NCBI RefSeq assembly: GCF_043876835.1
Contig: NZ_JBAWJZ010000008.1
Span: forward strand, 121,581-185,580
Direction of reading: 5' to 3'
Length of the DNA: 64,000 bases
Source of the DNA: Yeosuana sp043876835
GTDB taxonomy: Bacteria; Bacteroidota; Bacteroidia; Flavobacteriales; Flavobacteriaceae
The position numbers and the translations under genes are program-made. Each line of letters starts with the position of its first letter. The first letter of the stretch is position 1. Positions 17,743 to 27,700 of the stretch are shown piece after piece. The notes beneath the pieces are model-generated. The model made no database searches. It was not told the origin of the DNA and saw nothing but the letters and a program-made list of their open reading frames with translations.

Positions 17743-19515
17743 ATGAAATTTATAAAACACATAACCATAGTATTGATTTTGCTTGTTTCAGGCATTGCTT
17801 ATGCACAAGTAAAATTTGAAGCTAAAGTAAGCAAGAACAAACTTGGTGTAAATGAACGTTTACGAATTGATTTTGAAATGAATCAGGATGGCGATCATTT
17901 TAATCCACCAGACTTTAGCAATTTCACTGTTGTTGGTGGACCAAATCAATCAGTAAGTAATTCTTGGATTAACGGTGTACGTTCATATTCTAAAACGTAT
18001 AGCTATTTTTTGGCTCCTAAAAAACAAGGTAATTTTACTATTGACCAAGCATCTATAACCATTGATGGAGAAACCTACAAAACGGTTCCTTTAAAAATAG
18101 AAGTTACTTCGGCGGTTGATATTCCTAAAGATCCTAATGACCCAGATTATTTAGCTGCAGAAAATATTCATTTAGTTGCCGAAATTTCTAAAACAAATCC
18201 TTATTTAAATGAAGCTATTACGGTTGTTTACAAACTATATGTGTCGCCAAACACAGGAGTAGATAATTGGCAGGAAATTGATAGTCCAAGATATAATGAT
18301 TTTTGGAGTCAGAATATCGATATGCAAGGTCAAAAAGTACAAACAGGAACTTTTAATGGAGAAGATTATCGTTTTCTGGTGCTTAGAAAAACAGTCTTGT
18401 ATCCTCAAAAAACAGGAAAGTTAAATATTGAACCTTTAAGCTTAGATATTTCAGTACAAGTACCAACAAACAGACGCGATATCTTTGGAAGAAGAATGAT
18501 GGCACAAGCCCACAGAACGGTTTCTGCAGGCAGTAAAACCATTAATGTTAAACCATTGCCAGAAGCAGGAAAACCAGCAGATTTTTCGGGTGCTGTAGGA
18601 GATTTTAGTTTTGATGTTTCTATGTCTAAAACAGAACTTAAAGCATCAGAATCGCTACAAGCTAAGGTAGAAGTTAAAGGAAAAGGAAACTTAAAACTTA
18701 TAAACCTTCCAAAAATATCCTTACCAAGTTCTTTAGAGGTTTTTGAGCCAGAGCACAATGAAAATGTCATAACAAATTTGGATGGCATGCAAGGAAGCAT
18801 TTCAGATACTTACACAGTGGTTCCTCAATATAAAGGTAAATATCCAACACCAAGTATTTCGTTTTCTTATTTTGATTTGAAAACTGAAACTTATAAAAGA
18901 ATTGATTCTAAAGAAACTATTATTAATGTTTTAGAAGGCCCTACAAGTTCGGCAAATTCAAATGATAATTTAGTTGCAAACAATGCTAAAAAGCCCGTAG
19001 TTTTAAGTAGTGATCAATTTGCGTTTATAAAAACGAAATCAAATTTCAAGCCGATAACGCCTTCATACTTTTTTCAATCAAATCTATTTTGGAGTAGTTT
19101 GTTGTTGCCTTTTTTAGCAATTCCTCTTGCTATTGTTTTTAGAAGAAAGAAAGCAGAACGCGATGCCGATGTTTTTGGAAATAGAATTAGAACAGCCGAT
19201 AAATTGGCCAAAAAATATTTGAGCAATGCGAAGAAGGCTTTAGGCAAAAAAGAAGAGTTTTACATAGCACTTGAAAAAGCTTTACATAATTATTTAAAGG
19301 CAAAATTGCATATAGAAACCAGCGATTTCAGTAAAGATGTCATTAAAAATCTTCTTGGAGAGCGCAAAGTTGATGTTCAAACAATTACAGATTTTATAGC
19401 AATTTTAGAAAATTGCGAGTTGGCAAGATATACACCAATTACTATTGTAACGATGCAGCAAGATTACGATAAGGCTGCAAAAACTATTTCATTAATTGAT
19501 AAACAAGCTAGTTAA
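17743..19515 (+). CDS. batD: BatD oxygen-tolerance family protein
   Basis: A 590-residue membrane protein. A signal peptide (LLVSGIAYAQ) is followed by several beta-sandwich repeats typical of BatD: KFEAKVSKNKLGVNERLRIDFE, HLVAEISKTNPYLNEAITVVYKLY and FSFDVSMSKTELKASESLQAKVEVKGKGNLK. A membrane helix is near residues 445-468 (LFWSSLLLPFLAIPLAIVF), with a cytosolic helical tail of about 120 residues. Proteins of this family are found in Bat operons and are predicted to be envelope-exposed partners of BatA/B. It overlaps nothing upstream (67-base gap) and sits two bases before batE. Confidence 0.93.
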   Translation: MKFIKHITIVLILLVSGIAYAQVKFEAKVSKNKLGVNERLRIDFEMNQDGDHFNPPDFSNFTVVGGPNQSVSNSWINGVRSYSKTYSYFLAPKKQGNFTIDQASITIDGETYKTVPLKIEVTSAVDIPKDPNDPDYLAAENIHLVAEISKTNPYLNEAITVVYKLYVSPNTGVDNWQEIDSPRYNDFWSQNIDMQGQKVQTGTFNGEDYRFLVLRKTVLYPQKTGKLNIEPLSLDISVQVPTNRRDIFGRRMMAQAHRTVSAGSKTINVKPLPEAGKPADFSGAVGDFSFDVSMSKTELKASESLQAKVEVKGKGNLKLINLPKISLPSSLEVFEPEHNENVITNLDGMQGSISDTYTVVPQYKGKYPTPSISFSYFDLKTETYKRIDSKETIINVLEGPTSSANSNDNLVANNAKKPVVLSSDQFAFIKTKSNFKPITPSYFFQSNLFWSSLLLPFLAIPLAIVFRRKKAERDADVFGNRIRTADKLAKKYLSNAKKALGKKEEFYIALEKALHNYLKAKLHIETSDFSKDVIKNLLGERKVDVQTITDFIAILENCELARYTPITIVTMQQDYDKAAKTISLIDKQAS

Positions 19516-19516
19516 T

Positions 19517-20266
19517 ATGAAACAGATATTATACATACTTATAGCGTTGTTTAGTGCAGGAATGTTTGCTCAAAATCAATCTTTATTTGAACAAGGAAAT
19601 CAGCTTTATAACCAAGGAAAGTATGCCGAAGCCATAGAAAAATATAAAGCAATACTTGAAACAAACAATCATTCTGAAGCCTTATATTTTAATTTAGCCA
19701 ATGCACATTATAAGTTAAATCATATTGCACCAAGTATTTTCTATTATGAAAAAGCTTTAAAATTAGCTCCAGAAGATCAGGATATAAAAAACAATTTAGC
19801 CTTTGCTAAAAACATGACCATTGATGCTATTGATACAATTCCCGATGCTGGATTTTCAAAAGTTATAAAAAAAATCACCGATATTATGAGTTTTGACGAC
19901 TGGTCGAAAGTTGCAGTTGCTTCAGTCATCATTTTTGTGCTATTAATTTTGCTCTATTATTTTACATATTCTACTAATAAAAAAAGACTGGCTTTTATTA
20001 CCAGTAATATATTTCTTTTTATAGCAGCTATATCATTATTAATTGCGTTTCATAAATATAATCTTAGTCAAAAAGATAAGCCTGCCATTATTTTTGCTCA
20101 GGAAACTGTTATTAAAAGTGAGCCAAATAACCGTAGTCAAGAATTGTTTAGATTGCATGAAGGCACCAAAGTTCAAATTCTCGATACCATTAACCAATGG
20201 AGGGAAATTAAACTTGCCGATGGTAAAACAGGTTGGATAGAGAAAGAAGATATTAAGGAACTTTAA
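19517..20266 (+). CDS. batE: TPR and SH3-like protein BatE
   Basis: About 249 residues. ATG at 19517 directly after the batD stop gives a normal signal peptide (MKQILYILIALFSAGMFAQ); an in-frame ATG at 19496 lies inside batD. Three TPR-like helices follow (LFEQGNQLYNQGKYAEAIEKY, LYFNLANAHYKLNH, IFYYEKALKLAPEDQDIKNN). Two membrane segments lie near 136-155 and 162-182. A C-terminal bacterial SH3-like domain ends with VIKSEPNNRSQELFRLHEG and GWIEKEDI. This is the standard last gene of the Bat operon. Confidence 0.93.
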   Translation: MKQILYILIALFSAGMFAQNQSLFEQGNQLYNQGKYAEAIEKYKAILETNNHSEALYFNLANAHYKLNHIAPSIFYYEKALKLAPEDQDIKNNLAFAKNMTIDAIDTIPDAGFSKVIKKITDIMSFDDWSKVAVASVIIFVLLILLYYFTYSTNKKRLAFITSNIFLFIAAISLLIAFHKYNLSQKDKPAIIFAQETVIKSEPNNRSQELFRLHEGTKVQILDTINQWREIKLADGKTGWIEKEDIKEL

Positions 20267-20304
20267 TTTTTTTGAATTATCTTTAACTCATTAAATGGCA
20301 TTCT

Positions 20305-20931
20305 ATGGATTTAAACAGAGTTTTTACAAATAATGAGCATTGGATTAAAGAAAAGCTTGCCTTAAATCCAGATTTCTTCAACAAATTAGGTCAAGGTCAA
20401 AATCCAGAACTTTTATTTATTGGTTGCTCTGATAGCAGAGTTTCTGCTGAAGAATTAATGGGTTTGGGTCCAGGAGAAGTTTTTGTTCATAGAAATATTG
20501 CTAATATGGTCATTAGTATTGACTTGAATGTGATGTCTGTTGTAAATTATGCCGTTGAACATTTAAAAGTGAAACATGTGGTGGTTTGTGGGCATTATTC
20601 ATGTGGAGGTGTTAAGGCAGCAATGCAATCTGCAGATTTAGGGATTTTAAATCCTTGGTTACGTAATATAAGGGACGTATTTCGTCTTCATAAAAACAAG
20701 TTAAATGCTATTACAGATGAAGAAGAAAAATATGATCGCTTGGTTGAACTTAACGTACAGGAGCAATGTGTTAATCTTATTAAAACTGCAGCAGTTCAAA
20801 AAGCATCAAGAGAAAGAGATTTAAAAGTACATGGATGGGTTTTTGATATTCACACAGGAAAACTCATTGATTTAAAAATAGATTTTAACACCATTCTTCA
20901 TAACATCATGGAGATTTATCATCTAGATTAA
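20305..20931 (+). CDS. can: Beta-class carbonic anhydrase
   Basis: A 208-residue cytosolic zinc enzyme that interconverts CO2 and bicarbonate. The zinc ligands of the family are visible: Cys41 in CSDSR (with Asp43 and Arg45 as the catalytic dyad), His97 and Cys100 in CGHYSCGG. The length is usual for the beta class. A possible -7 box TATCTTTA at 20278-20285 lies 19 bases before the ATG, so it may be transcribed apart from the Bat operon even though only 38 bases separate them. It converges on cvpA with a 7-base gap. Confidence 0.96.
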   Translation: MDLNRVFTNNEHWIKEKLALNPDFFNKLGQGQNPELLFIGCSDSRVSAEELMGLGPGEVFVHRNIANMVISIDLNVMSVVNYAVEHLKVKHVVVCGHYSCGGVKAAMQSADLGILNPWLRNIRDVFRLHKNKLNAITDEEEKYDRLVELNVQEQCVNLIKTAAVQKASRERDLKVHGWVFDIHTGKLIDLKIDFNTILHNIMEIYHLD

Positions 20932-20938
20932 ACAAAAT

Positions 20939-21472
20939 TTAAATTTCTTCCTCCACGTTTTCTTCCTTAAGATCATCACCTATTGGTTTTCCATTAACAA
21001 TAACATTAGGGAAAATGGCAGGGATTAAAGATTTAATAGGGCTATAAAGCACAGATTCTTGTTGATCTTTTTCTTTTACAAAGGGAACATTTGCATTCAT
21101 TTTATCTAAAACAATAAGAATAACACTTAGTATAAAAGCAACTTTTAAACCACCAAAAGTGGCTCCAAGTATTTTGTTTAAAAGACCAAGCATTGCAAAA
21201 TCGGCTATTTTAGTTAACGCTTTTCCCGCTAACGAAATAACTAAAACTATAATTACAAAAGTGATAACAAATGCCATGATATTAACCGAGTTCTCGTTCC
21301 AATCAACACGATCTTTTAAAAAAGAAGCAGCAAAATTACTAAAGTGAAAGGCACCATAAACTCCTGCAATCAAGGCAACTAAAGAAGCTAATTCTACAAA
21401 AAAGCCACGTGTAAAACCACGTGCTAATCCTAAGATTAATAAAACTAATAAGGCGATATCTAATATACTCAT
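20939..21472 (-). CDS. CvpA family membrane protein
   Basis: About 177 residues starting MSILDIALLVLLILG at 21472; the longer frame to 21532 adds 20 residues unlike the family. Four membrane segments are expected: roughly 3-20, 28-45, 60-82 and 100-122. The pattern ARGFTRGFFVELASLVALIAGVYGAF is typical of CvpA (colicin V production) proteins, and the Arg-Gly repeats between segments 1 and 2 are conserved. The C-terminal 45 residues are acidic and soluble. The role is not settled; in enteric bacteria CvpA is linked to envelope integrity under bile or detergent stress. Confidence 0.9.
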   Translation of the reverse strand: MSILDIALLVLLILGLARGFTRGFFVELASLVALIAGVYGAFHFSNFAASFLKDRVDWNENSVNIMAFVITFVIIVLVISLAGKALTKIADFAMLGLLNKILGATFGGLKVAFILSVILIVLDKMNANVPFVKEKDQQESVLYSPIKSLIPAIFPNVIVNGKPIGDDLKEENVEEEI

Positions 21473-21521
21473 AACAAATAGATTTATAACAAATATAAAG
21501 TTTTGATTGCAAACTACTTTG

Positions 21522-21529
21522 TAACTTTG
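21522..21529 (+). promoter_or_regulatory. Candidate -7 box of the 118-aa protein gene
   Basis: TAACTTTG is an exact TAnnTTTG match ending 16 bases before the ATG at 21546. TTG triplets at 21503 and 21507 are slightly closer than the usual -33 spacing. Confidence 0.55.
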
Positions 21530-21545
21530 CATCTTTAAAATTATT

Positions 21546-21902
21546 ATGTCTAGAGACGAACAATTAAAACAACGTTGGGAATTAGTAACAAAAAAGTTAT
21601 CTAATCAGTTTGCAGATGGAGATACTTTAGATCTCGATGCCATTATTTATTTAATAGGTGTTCAAGAATTAGGTCAATTGGACCGAACATTTAAAAAAGA
21701 CCAAAAGCTAGATTTAATGCACATAGCTATTTGTAAGTTATTAATGCCTTATGGCTATTATGAACTGGATTTTGTTGATGATGAAGGATGGCCACATTAT
21801 AAAGCAAAGGAAGCATTGCCTTTTTTAAAAGCAGGAGAACAAAGTGTATTAATGAAAGAAGCTATAGTAAACTATTTTGTTGAAACAGAATATATTGATT
21901 AA
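21546..21902 (+). CDS. Conserved hypothetical protein, 118 aa
   Basis: A small, acidic soluble protein I cannot name. It begins SRDEQLKQRWELVTKKLSNQF and contains LDLDAIIYLIGVQELGQ, then an alpha-helical core (KKDQKLDLMHIAICKLLMPYGYYEL) and HYKAKEALPFLKAGEQSVLMKEAIVNYF. The family is common next to pheS or cvpA in flavobacteria as far as I recall, but has no known function. It is divergent from cvpA by 73 bases and has its own promoter-like box. No signal peptide or membrane segment is present. Confidence 0.75.
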   Translation: MSRDEQLKQRWELVTKKLSNQFADGDTLDLDAIIYLIGVQELGQLDRTFKKDQKLDLMHIAICKLLMPYGYYELDFVDDEGWPHYKAKEALPFLKAGEQSVLMKEAIVNYFVETEYID

Positions 21903-21952
21903 TCCATAAAACACAATTACTTCATCACTAACGCATTTTACACAAAAATCAT

Positions 21953-21960
21953 TAAATTTG
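21953..21960 (+). promoter_or_regulatory. Candidate -7 box of pheS
   Basis: TAAATTTG is an exact TAnnTTTG match ending 21 bases before the pheS ATG, which gives a leader of under 20 bases. No attenuator-like hairpin or leader peptide is visible in the 79-base gap. Confidence 0.6.
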
Positions 21961-21981
21961 CCAACATTTTGAATTGATATC

Positions 21982-23001
21982 ATGATAGAAAAGATAAAGG
22001 AACTTATTATAGAAGCAGAAGCTTTCAAAGCGCAGTCAAAAGAAGAAATTGAAGCTTTCAGAATAAAATATTTAGGTAAAAAAGGATTGTTAAATGATTA
22101 TTTTGCTGAATTTAAAAATGTTCCTAATGAGCTGAAAAAAGAGTTTGGTCAGGTTATAAATAAGCTTAAAAAAACTGCTGAAGATAAAGTCCTTTCCTTA
22201 AAGGAAGAACTTGAAAGTAAAGAAGAAGTTAAAGGAGTTTATGGTGATTTATCAAGACCAGGTGAACCTATTCAAATAGGTGCTCGTCATCCAATATCGA
22301 TTGTTAAAAATCAAATTATTGATATATTTTCACGCATAGGGTTTAATGTAAGCGAAGGCCCAGAAATGGAAGATGATTGGCACAATTTTACAGCTTTAAA
22401 TTTACCGGAATATCATCCAGCTCGTGATATGCAGGATACTTTTTTTATACAAACAAACCCAGATATTTTATTACGTACTCATACAAGTTCTGTTCAAGTG
22501 CGTTATATGGAAAATAACAAACCCCCTATTAGAACAATTTCACCAGGACGAGTGTTTAGAAATGAAGCTATTTCTGCCCGTTCACATTGTTTTTTTCATC
22601 AGGTAGAAGGGTTGTATATAGATAAGGATGTTAGTTTTTCAGATCTTAAACAAACACTTCAATATTTTACAACTGAAATGTTTGGAAAATCTAAAATTCG
22701 TTTGCGCCCATCATATTTTCCTTTTACAGAGCCAAGTGCTGAGGTTGATGTATATTGGGGATTAGAAACAGAAACAGATTATAAAATGACCAAAGGAACT
22801 GGTTGGTTAGAAATAATGGGTTGTGGCATGGTTGACCCAAATGTTTTGGAAAACTGCGGAATAGATTCTAAAGAATATTCAGGTTTTGCATTTGGTATGG
22901 GTATTGACCGCATTGCTTTATTACTTCATCAAATTAGTGATATACGCTTATTAAGCGAGAATGATGTGCGTTTCTTAGAGCAGTTTAAGTCTGCTTTATA
23001 A
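21982..23001 (+). CDS. pheS: Phenylalanine--tRNA ligase alpha subunit
   Basis: A 339-residue class II aminoacyl-tRNA synthetase subunit. The N-terminal 85 residues form the coiled-coil arm (KELIIEAEAFKAQSKEEIEAF). Catalytic motifs follow: HPISIVKNQIIDIF, EGPEMEDDWHNF, HTSSVQVRYM, RVFRNEAISARSHCFFHQVEGLYID (motif 2) and GFAFGMGIDRIALLLHQI (motif 3). It pairs with PheT to charge tRNA-Phe; pheT is not adjacent, as is usual in Bacteroidota. A hairpin terminator follows 28 bases later. Confidence 0.98.
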   Translation: MIEKIKELIIEAEAFKAQSKEEIEAFRIKYLGKKGLLNDYFAEFKNVPNELKKEFGQVINKLKKTAEDKVLSLKEELESKEEVKGVYGDLSRPGEPIQIGARHPISIVKNQIIDIFSRIGFNVSEGPEMEDDWHNFTALNLPEYHPARDMQDTFFIQTNPDILLRTHTSSVQVRYMENNKPPIRTISPGRVFRNEAISARSHCFFHQVEGLYIDKDVSFSDLKQTLQYFTTEMFGKSKIRLRPSYFPFTEPSAEVDVYWGLETETDYKMTKGTGWLEIMGCGMVDPNVLENCGIDSKEYSGFAFGMGIDRIALLLHQISDIRLLSENDVRFLEQFKSAL

Positions 23002-23028
23002 ACTATAATAACTTTTACTATAATTATT

Positions 23029-23053
23029 AACCGATATTAATTATCGGTTTTTT
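23029..23053 (+). terminator. Rho-independent terminator after pheS
   Basis: Arms aaccgata (23029-23036) and tatcggtt (23042-23049) with the loop ttaat, followed by a T run. Confidence 0.85.
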
Positions 23054-23071
23054 ATTTAACAATTATTTAAT

Positions 23072-23096
23072 TTCGTTTAGTTCGGAAAAAAACGAA
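23072..23096. promoter_or_regulatory. Probable operator of the GbsR-type regulator
   Basis: An inverted repeat ttcgttt (23072-23078) / aaacgaa (23090-23096), with a second nested pair gttcg (23080-23084) / cgaac (23093-23097), lies directly upstream of the -7 box of the regulator gene. Placement suggests autorepression by the MarR/GbsR protein. No binding data exist; assigned from symmetry and place. Confidence 0.5.
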
Positions 23097-23103
23097 CCTT
23101 ACA

Positions 23104-23111
23104 TATATTTG
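23104..23111 (+). promoter_or_regulatory. Candidate -7 box of the efflux operon
   Basis: TATATTTG is an exact TAnnTTTG match ending 18 bases before the ATG at 23130 and just downstream of the inverted repeat at 23072-23096. Confidence 0.6.
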
Positions 23112-23129
23112 CATTCAAATATCTCAGTT

Positions 23130-23627
23130 ATGAATGACGAATTGTGTAAACAAAAGCATGCTTTAGTTGAAAAATTAGGAGTTTTAATAGAAAGCAAAGA
23201 CCAACTCGCTCCTATTGAAGCGCGTATTTTATCATATATAATATTAACAGGTAAAGCTGGAACCACTTTTGAAGATTTAGTAACAAAACTTTGTGCCAGT
23301 AAAAGTACCATATCAACACATTTAAATCATCTTCAAGATTTAAAGAAAATAGAATATTTCACAAAGCTAGGAGACCGAAAAAAATATTTTGTAGTTAACC
23401 ACAGCTCTATTGTTCAAGGTATTAATGCTATGATTGAAAGTTGGACAACTCAAAAAGAATTGCATTTAGAGATTAAAGAATATAAAGAAAATAAGAACGT
23501 GACTATTTTGGATGTAGACTCAAAATTTGATTTAACATTTCATGATAATTATATCAAGTTTTTAGACGAAGCCACAAAATCAATTTTAGAGCTTAGAACA
23601 AAAATAACGAATAACGTAAACCAATAA
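23130..23627 (+). CDS. GbsR/MarR family transcriptional regulator
   Basis: About 165 residues from ATG 23130 (an in-frame ATG at 23109 overlaps the promoter box and is unlikely). A winged-helix core is visible: LAPIEARILSYIILTGKAGTTFEDLVTKL, the recognition helix CASKSTISTHLNHLQDL, and a wing with KKIEYFTKLGDRKKYFVV. The C-terminal part is helical and may dimerise. GbsR-like regulators often sit before RND or MATE efflux genes in Bacteroidota, and this one is 13 bases before the adaptor gene, so it probably represses the whole four-gene unit, including itself. Confidence 0.88.
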   Translation: MNDELCKQKHALVEKLGVLIESKDQLAPIEARILSYIILTGKAGTTFEDLVTKLCASKSTISTHLNHLQDLKKIEYFTKLGDRKKYFVVNHSSIVQGINAMIESWTTQKELHLEIKEYKENKNVTILDVDSKFDLTFHDNYIKFLDEATKSILELRTKITNNVNQ

Positions 23628-23640
23628 TAATCCTTTAATA

Positions 23641-24774
23641 ATGAGAAGAATCAATCTAAAATCAATAATAACAATATGTTTTATAACAGGGTTATTATCA
23701 AGTTGTGGTAATAAACAAGATAGTGGACAAGCTCCTCAAAGACCACCAGCTTCATTTTCTGTATCGAAAATTAACCATAAAACAGTAACTGGTTTTCAAC
23801 AGTACCCAACTAATATTGAGGGTATTGTAAATAGTGATGTAAGACCAAAAGTAACAGGATATATTCAAAAAGTACTAGTTGACGAAGGTCAAAAAGTAAA
23901 AAAAGGAGAAATTTTATTCAAATTGGAAACACAGGCATTAAGTCAAGATGCTGGTGCAGCTAAAGCCCGAATAAATGTGGCACAAGTTGAGGTTGATAAA
24001 TTAATTCCACTTGTTGAAAAAAATATTATTAGTCCAGTGCAGTTAGAAACGGCTAAAGCAAATTTAGTTCATGCCAAAGCAAATTACAGCAGTATTGCGG
24101 CTAATATTGGTTATGCAACAGTAAAAAGCCCTGTTGATGGATATGTAGGAGCTATTAATTTTAGAGAAGGGTCATTAATAAGTCCAAATGATAAGACCCC
24201 ATTAACAACCGTTAGCGATATTAAGCAGGTGTATGCATTTTTCACCATGAATGAAGTGGGTTATTTAGATTTTTTACAAAACACTAAAGGGAATAATTTA
24301 GAAGAAAAGATTTCTAATTTTCCCGAAGTTAATTTGATACTTGCAAACGGAGATGTGTATTCAGAGAAAGGAAAAATTGAAACAAGTTCAGGACAAATAA
24401 ACCAAAAAACCGGAACCGTTAGTTTTAGAGCTGTTTTTAACAATCCTAATAAGTTGATAACTAATGGAAATAGTGGAAAAATTAAGATTCCTACTATTTA
24501 CAAAGATGCCATAGTAATTCCGCAAGAAGCTACCTATGAACAACAAGGCAATATTATGGTATTTAAAGTTGGAGAAAACAATACGGTTTCAGCCTCAATA
24601 GTCAAAATTAAAGCAAGTATTGAGAACTTATATGTTGTAGAGTCTGGTGTTATAGAAGGCGATAAAATTGTGGTTTCAGGGGTCGGAAAGCTAAGAAATG
24701 ATATGCCAATTACACCACAGGAAGTTCCTTTTGATAGTATTGTTAAACCTATTAAAACATTGTTTAAAAACTAG
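23641..24774 (+). CDS. RND efflux periplasmic adaptor subunit (AcrA/MexA type)
   Basis: A 377-residue membrane-fusion lipoprotein. The signal ends LLSSC, a lipobox. The biotinyl-lipoyl half motifs are GYIQKVLVDEGQKVKKGEILFKLE and VKSPVDGYVGAINFREGSLISP, separated by a helical hairpin (AGAAKARINVAQVEVDKL to LETAKANLVHAKANY). Beta-barrel and membrane-proximal domains follow (GNSGKIKIPTIYKDAIVIPQEA). It bridges the inner-membrane pump and the outer-membrane channel encoded next. The three genes are 5-12 bases apart. Confidence 0.96.
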   Translation: MRRINLKSIITICFITGLLSSCGNKQDSGQAPQRPPASFSVSKINHKTVTGFQQYPTNIEGIVNSDVRPKVTGYIQKVLVDEGQKVKKGEILFKLETQALSQDAGAAKARINVAQVEVDKLIPLVEKNIISPVQLETAKANLVHAKANYSSIAANIGYATVKSPVDGYVGAINFREGSLISPNDKTPLTTVSDIKQVYAFFTMNEVGYLDFLQNTKGNNLEEKISNFPEVNLILANGDVYSEKGKIETSSGQINQKTGTVSFRAVFNNPNKLITNGNSGKIKIPTIYKDAIVIPQEATYEQQGNIMVFKVGENNTVSASIVKIKASIENLYVVESGVIEGDKIVVSGVGKLRNDMPITPQEVPFDSIVKPIKTLFKN

Positions 24775-24786
24775 AAATTTATCATT

Positions 24787-27700
24787 ATGCTAAAGACATT
24801 TATTGAAAGACCTGTACTCTCTACAGTTATTTCTATCATTATAGTTTTACTAGGATTTATAAGTATCAAAAGCTTACCCATAGAACAATATCCAGATATT
24901 GCGCCACCAACCATTAAAGTAACCGCAAGCTACCCAGGAGCTAATGCAGAAACGGTATTGGAAAGTGTTATTATTCCTATAGAAGAGCAAATTAATGGTG
25001 TAGAGGGAATGACCTACATAACATCAACAGCCTCAAATAACGGAACAGCAGATATTACCGTATATTTTGATCAAAATGTAGATGCCGATGTGGCTGCTGT
25101 AAATGTTCAAAATCGTGTATCAAGGGCTAATCCATTGTTGCCTCAAGAGGTAAAACAAACGGGTGTTACCACTCAAAAGCAACAAACAAGTGCTTTGATG
25201 TTCTTGTCCATGTATTCTGAAAATGAAGACTATGATGCGACTTTTATTCAAAATTATCTAAAAATTAACGTAACACCTAAACTCCAAAGGATTAAAGGAA
25301 TAGGTGAAGTTGGTGTGTTTTCACAACAAGATTATGCCATGCGAATTTGGTTGAAACCTGAAAAACTAGCCACATACAATTTAATACCTTCAGACATTAC
25401 AGCTGTTTTAAAAGAACAAAACTTGGAAGCAGCAGCAGGATCTTTGGGGGAAAATAATGGAGAAGCATTTTCTTATGTTTTAAAATATAGTGGTCGATTT
25501 AAAGATGAAAAGCAGTATGCCAATATTATTGTAAAAGCATTAGGGAATGGAGAGTTTTTACGTTTAAATGACATTGCCGATATTGAGTTAGACGCGCAAT
25601 CATTTGGTTCTAGTGCAGTTAGTTTAGGGCATCCAGCTGTTTTTATGGGGATTTTTCAAACAAAAGGTTCTAATGCTGAAGAAATCATTGAAAATATTAA
25701 AACTACTTTAGAAAGCGTTGAAAAAGACTTGCCAAAAGGGATACATATTTTTATTCCGTATGATACCAGTTTATTTTTAACAGCTTCCATTGATAAAGTA
25801 GTAACCACGTTGTTAGAAGCATTCTTATTAGTGTTTATTGTGGTGTTTATCTTTTTACAAGATTTACGGTCTACATTAATTCCTGCCATAGCAGTTCCTG
25901 TGTCTATTATTGGAACTTTTTTCTTTTTGAATTTATTAGGGTATTCAATCAATTTACTAACTTTATTTGCTGTTGTTTTAGCTATTGGAATTGTAGTTGA
26001 TGATGCTATTGTGGTGGTTGAGGCGGTTCATGCTAAATTGGACCATGGTGAGAAGAATGCTAAAAAAGCAACATTAACCGCCATGCATGAAATAGCAGGA
26101 GCTATTGTGTCTATTACTCTGGTAATGGCAGCTGTGTTCATTCCTGTTACCTTTGTTGAGGGACCAACGGGGGTATTTTACAAGCAATTTGGGGTAACTT
26201 TAATAATAGCTATTCTTATTTCTGCTGTAAACGCATTAACCTTAAGTCCTGCTTTATGCGCTTTGTTTTTAAAATCCCATAGTGAAGAAGAGGAGTTAAA
26301 AAGCAAAAACCCAGTCCATAGATTTCACGCACTTTTTAATCACGGATTTAATGCGACCATCGAAAAATATGGAAAGTCAATTCAATTTCTATACAAACAA
26401 AAATGGATTACAATTCTTTTATTAATTATAGCGGCAGTCGGACTTTTTTGGGCATCAAAAACGACACCTACAGGGTTTGTGCCAAATGAAGACAGAGGAA
26501 TTATATTTGCAAACGTTGAGTTACCCGCAGGCGCGTCTTTAGATAGGACTGCTGAGGTAGTAAATCAATTATATGAAAAAGCGCATAATCTACCCGGGGT
26601 TGAAGGTGTTTCTTTTATTAGAGGAAGAAGTTTAATAAGTGGTTCTGGAAGCAATTATGGGTTTGGAGTTATAAAACTTAAAGATTGGAAAGAACGCGAA
26701 GATCCATCACTTTCTACTGAAGCAGTTACAGGTAAATTATTTGGTATTGCTTCAACAATTCCAGATGGCAATATTATTTTCTTTGCACCACCAAGTATTC
26801 GAGGGTTTGGTAATTCTGCTGGTTTTGAAGTTAATTTATTAGATCGTTTTGGTGGGGATTTTACTGAGTTAGACAAAGTCAATCAAGAATTTATTGGGGC
26901 TTTAATGCAGCATTCTGAAATTAAGTATGCTCAATCTTCTTTCAATACTAAATATCCGCAGTATGAAATGGAAGTGAATGTGCCTTTAGCAAAAGAAAAA
27001 GGTGTTCCGATTAGTAGTATATTTTCAACATTACAAGGATATATAGGCGGTGTTTATGCTTCAGATTTTTCAAGGTTTGGAAAACAGTTTCGTGTCTATA
27101 TTCAATCGTTACCAGAAGACAGGGCGGATGTTGATGCTTTAAATAGTATGTATGTTAGAACAGATAATGGAGAGATGACACCAATTACTCAGTTTGTGAC
27201 TTTAAAAAGGATTTATGGCCCACAGTCTGTAACACGTTTTAATTTATTCAATTCAACAAGTATTACTGGTGCTACAAATGCTGGATTCAGTACAGGAGAT
27301 GCTATTAGAGTGATTGAAGAAGAAGTTGCAAAATTGCCAAGTAATTATACGATTGCTTATTCTGGTTTAACACGTGAAGAGGTAAATTCAGGTAGTCAAA
27401 CCACCTTTATTTTCATTTTAAGTATTCTGTTTGTTTACTTTTTACTGTGCGCACAATATGAGAGTTACATTTTGCCATTTGCCGTTGTATTTTCCATACC
27501 GCTTGGAGTTTTTGGAGCCTATATAAGCACGAAATTTTTAGGACTGGAAAACAATATTTATTTTCAAATAGCATTAATTATGCTTATTGGACTGCTTGCT
27601 AAAAATGCTATTTTGATTGTAGAATTTGCACTTCAAAAACGCAGACAGGGAGAGAGTATATTAAATTCTGCTATTCATGGAGCTAAAACACGTTTGCGCC

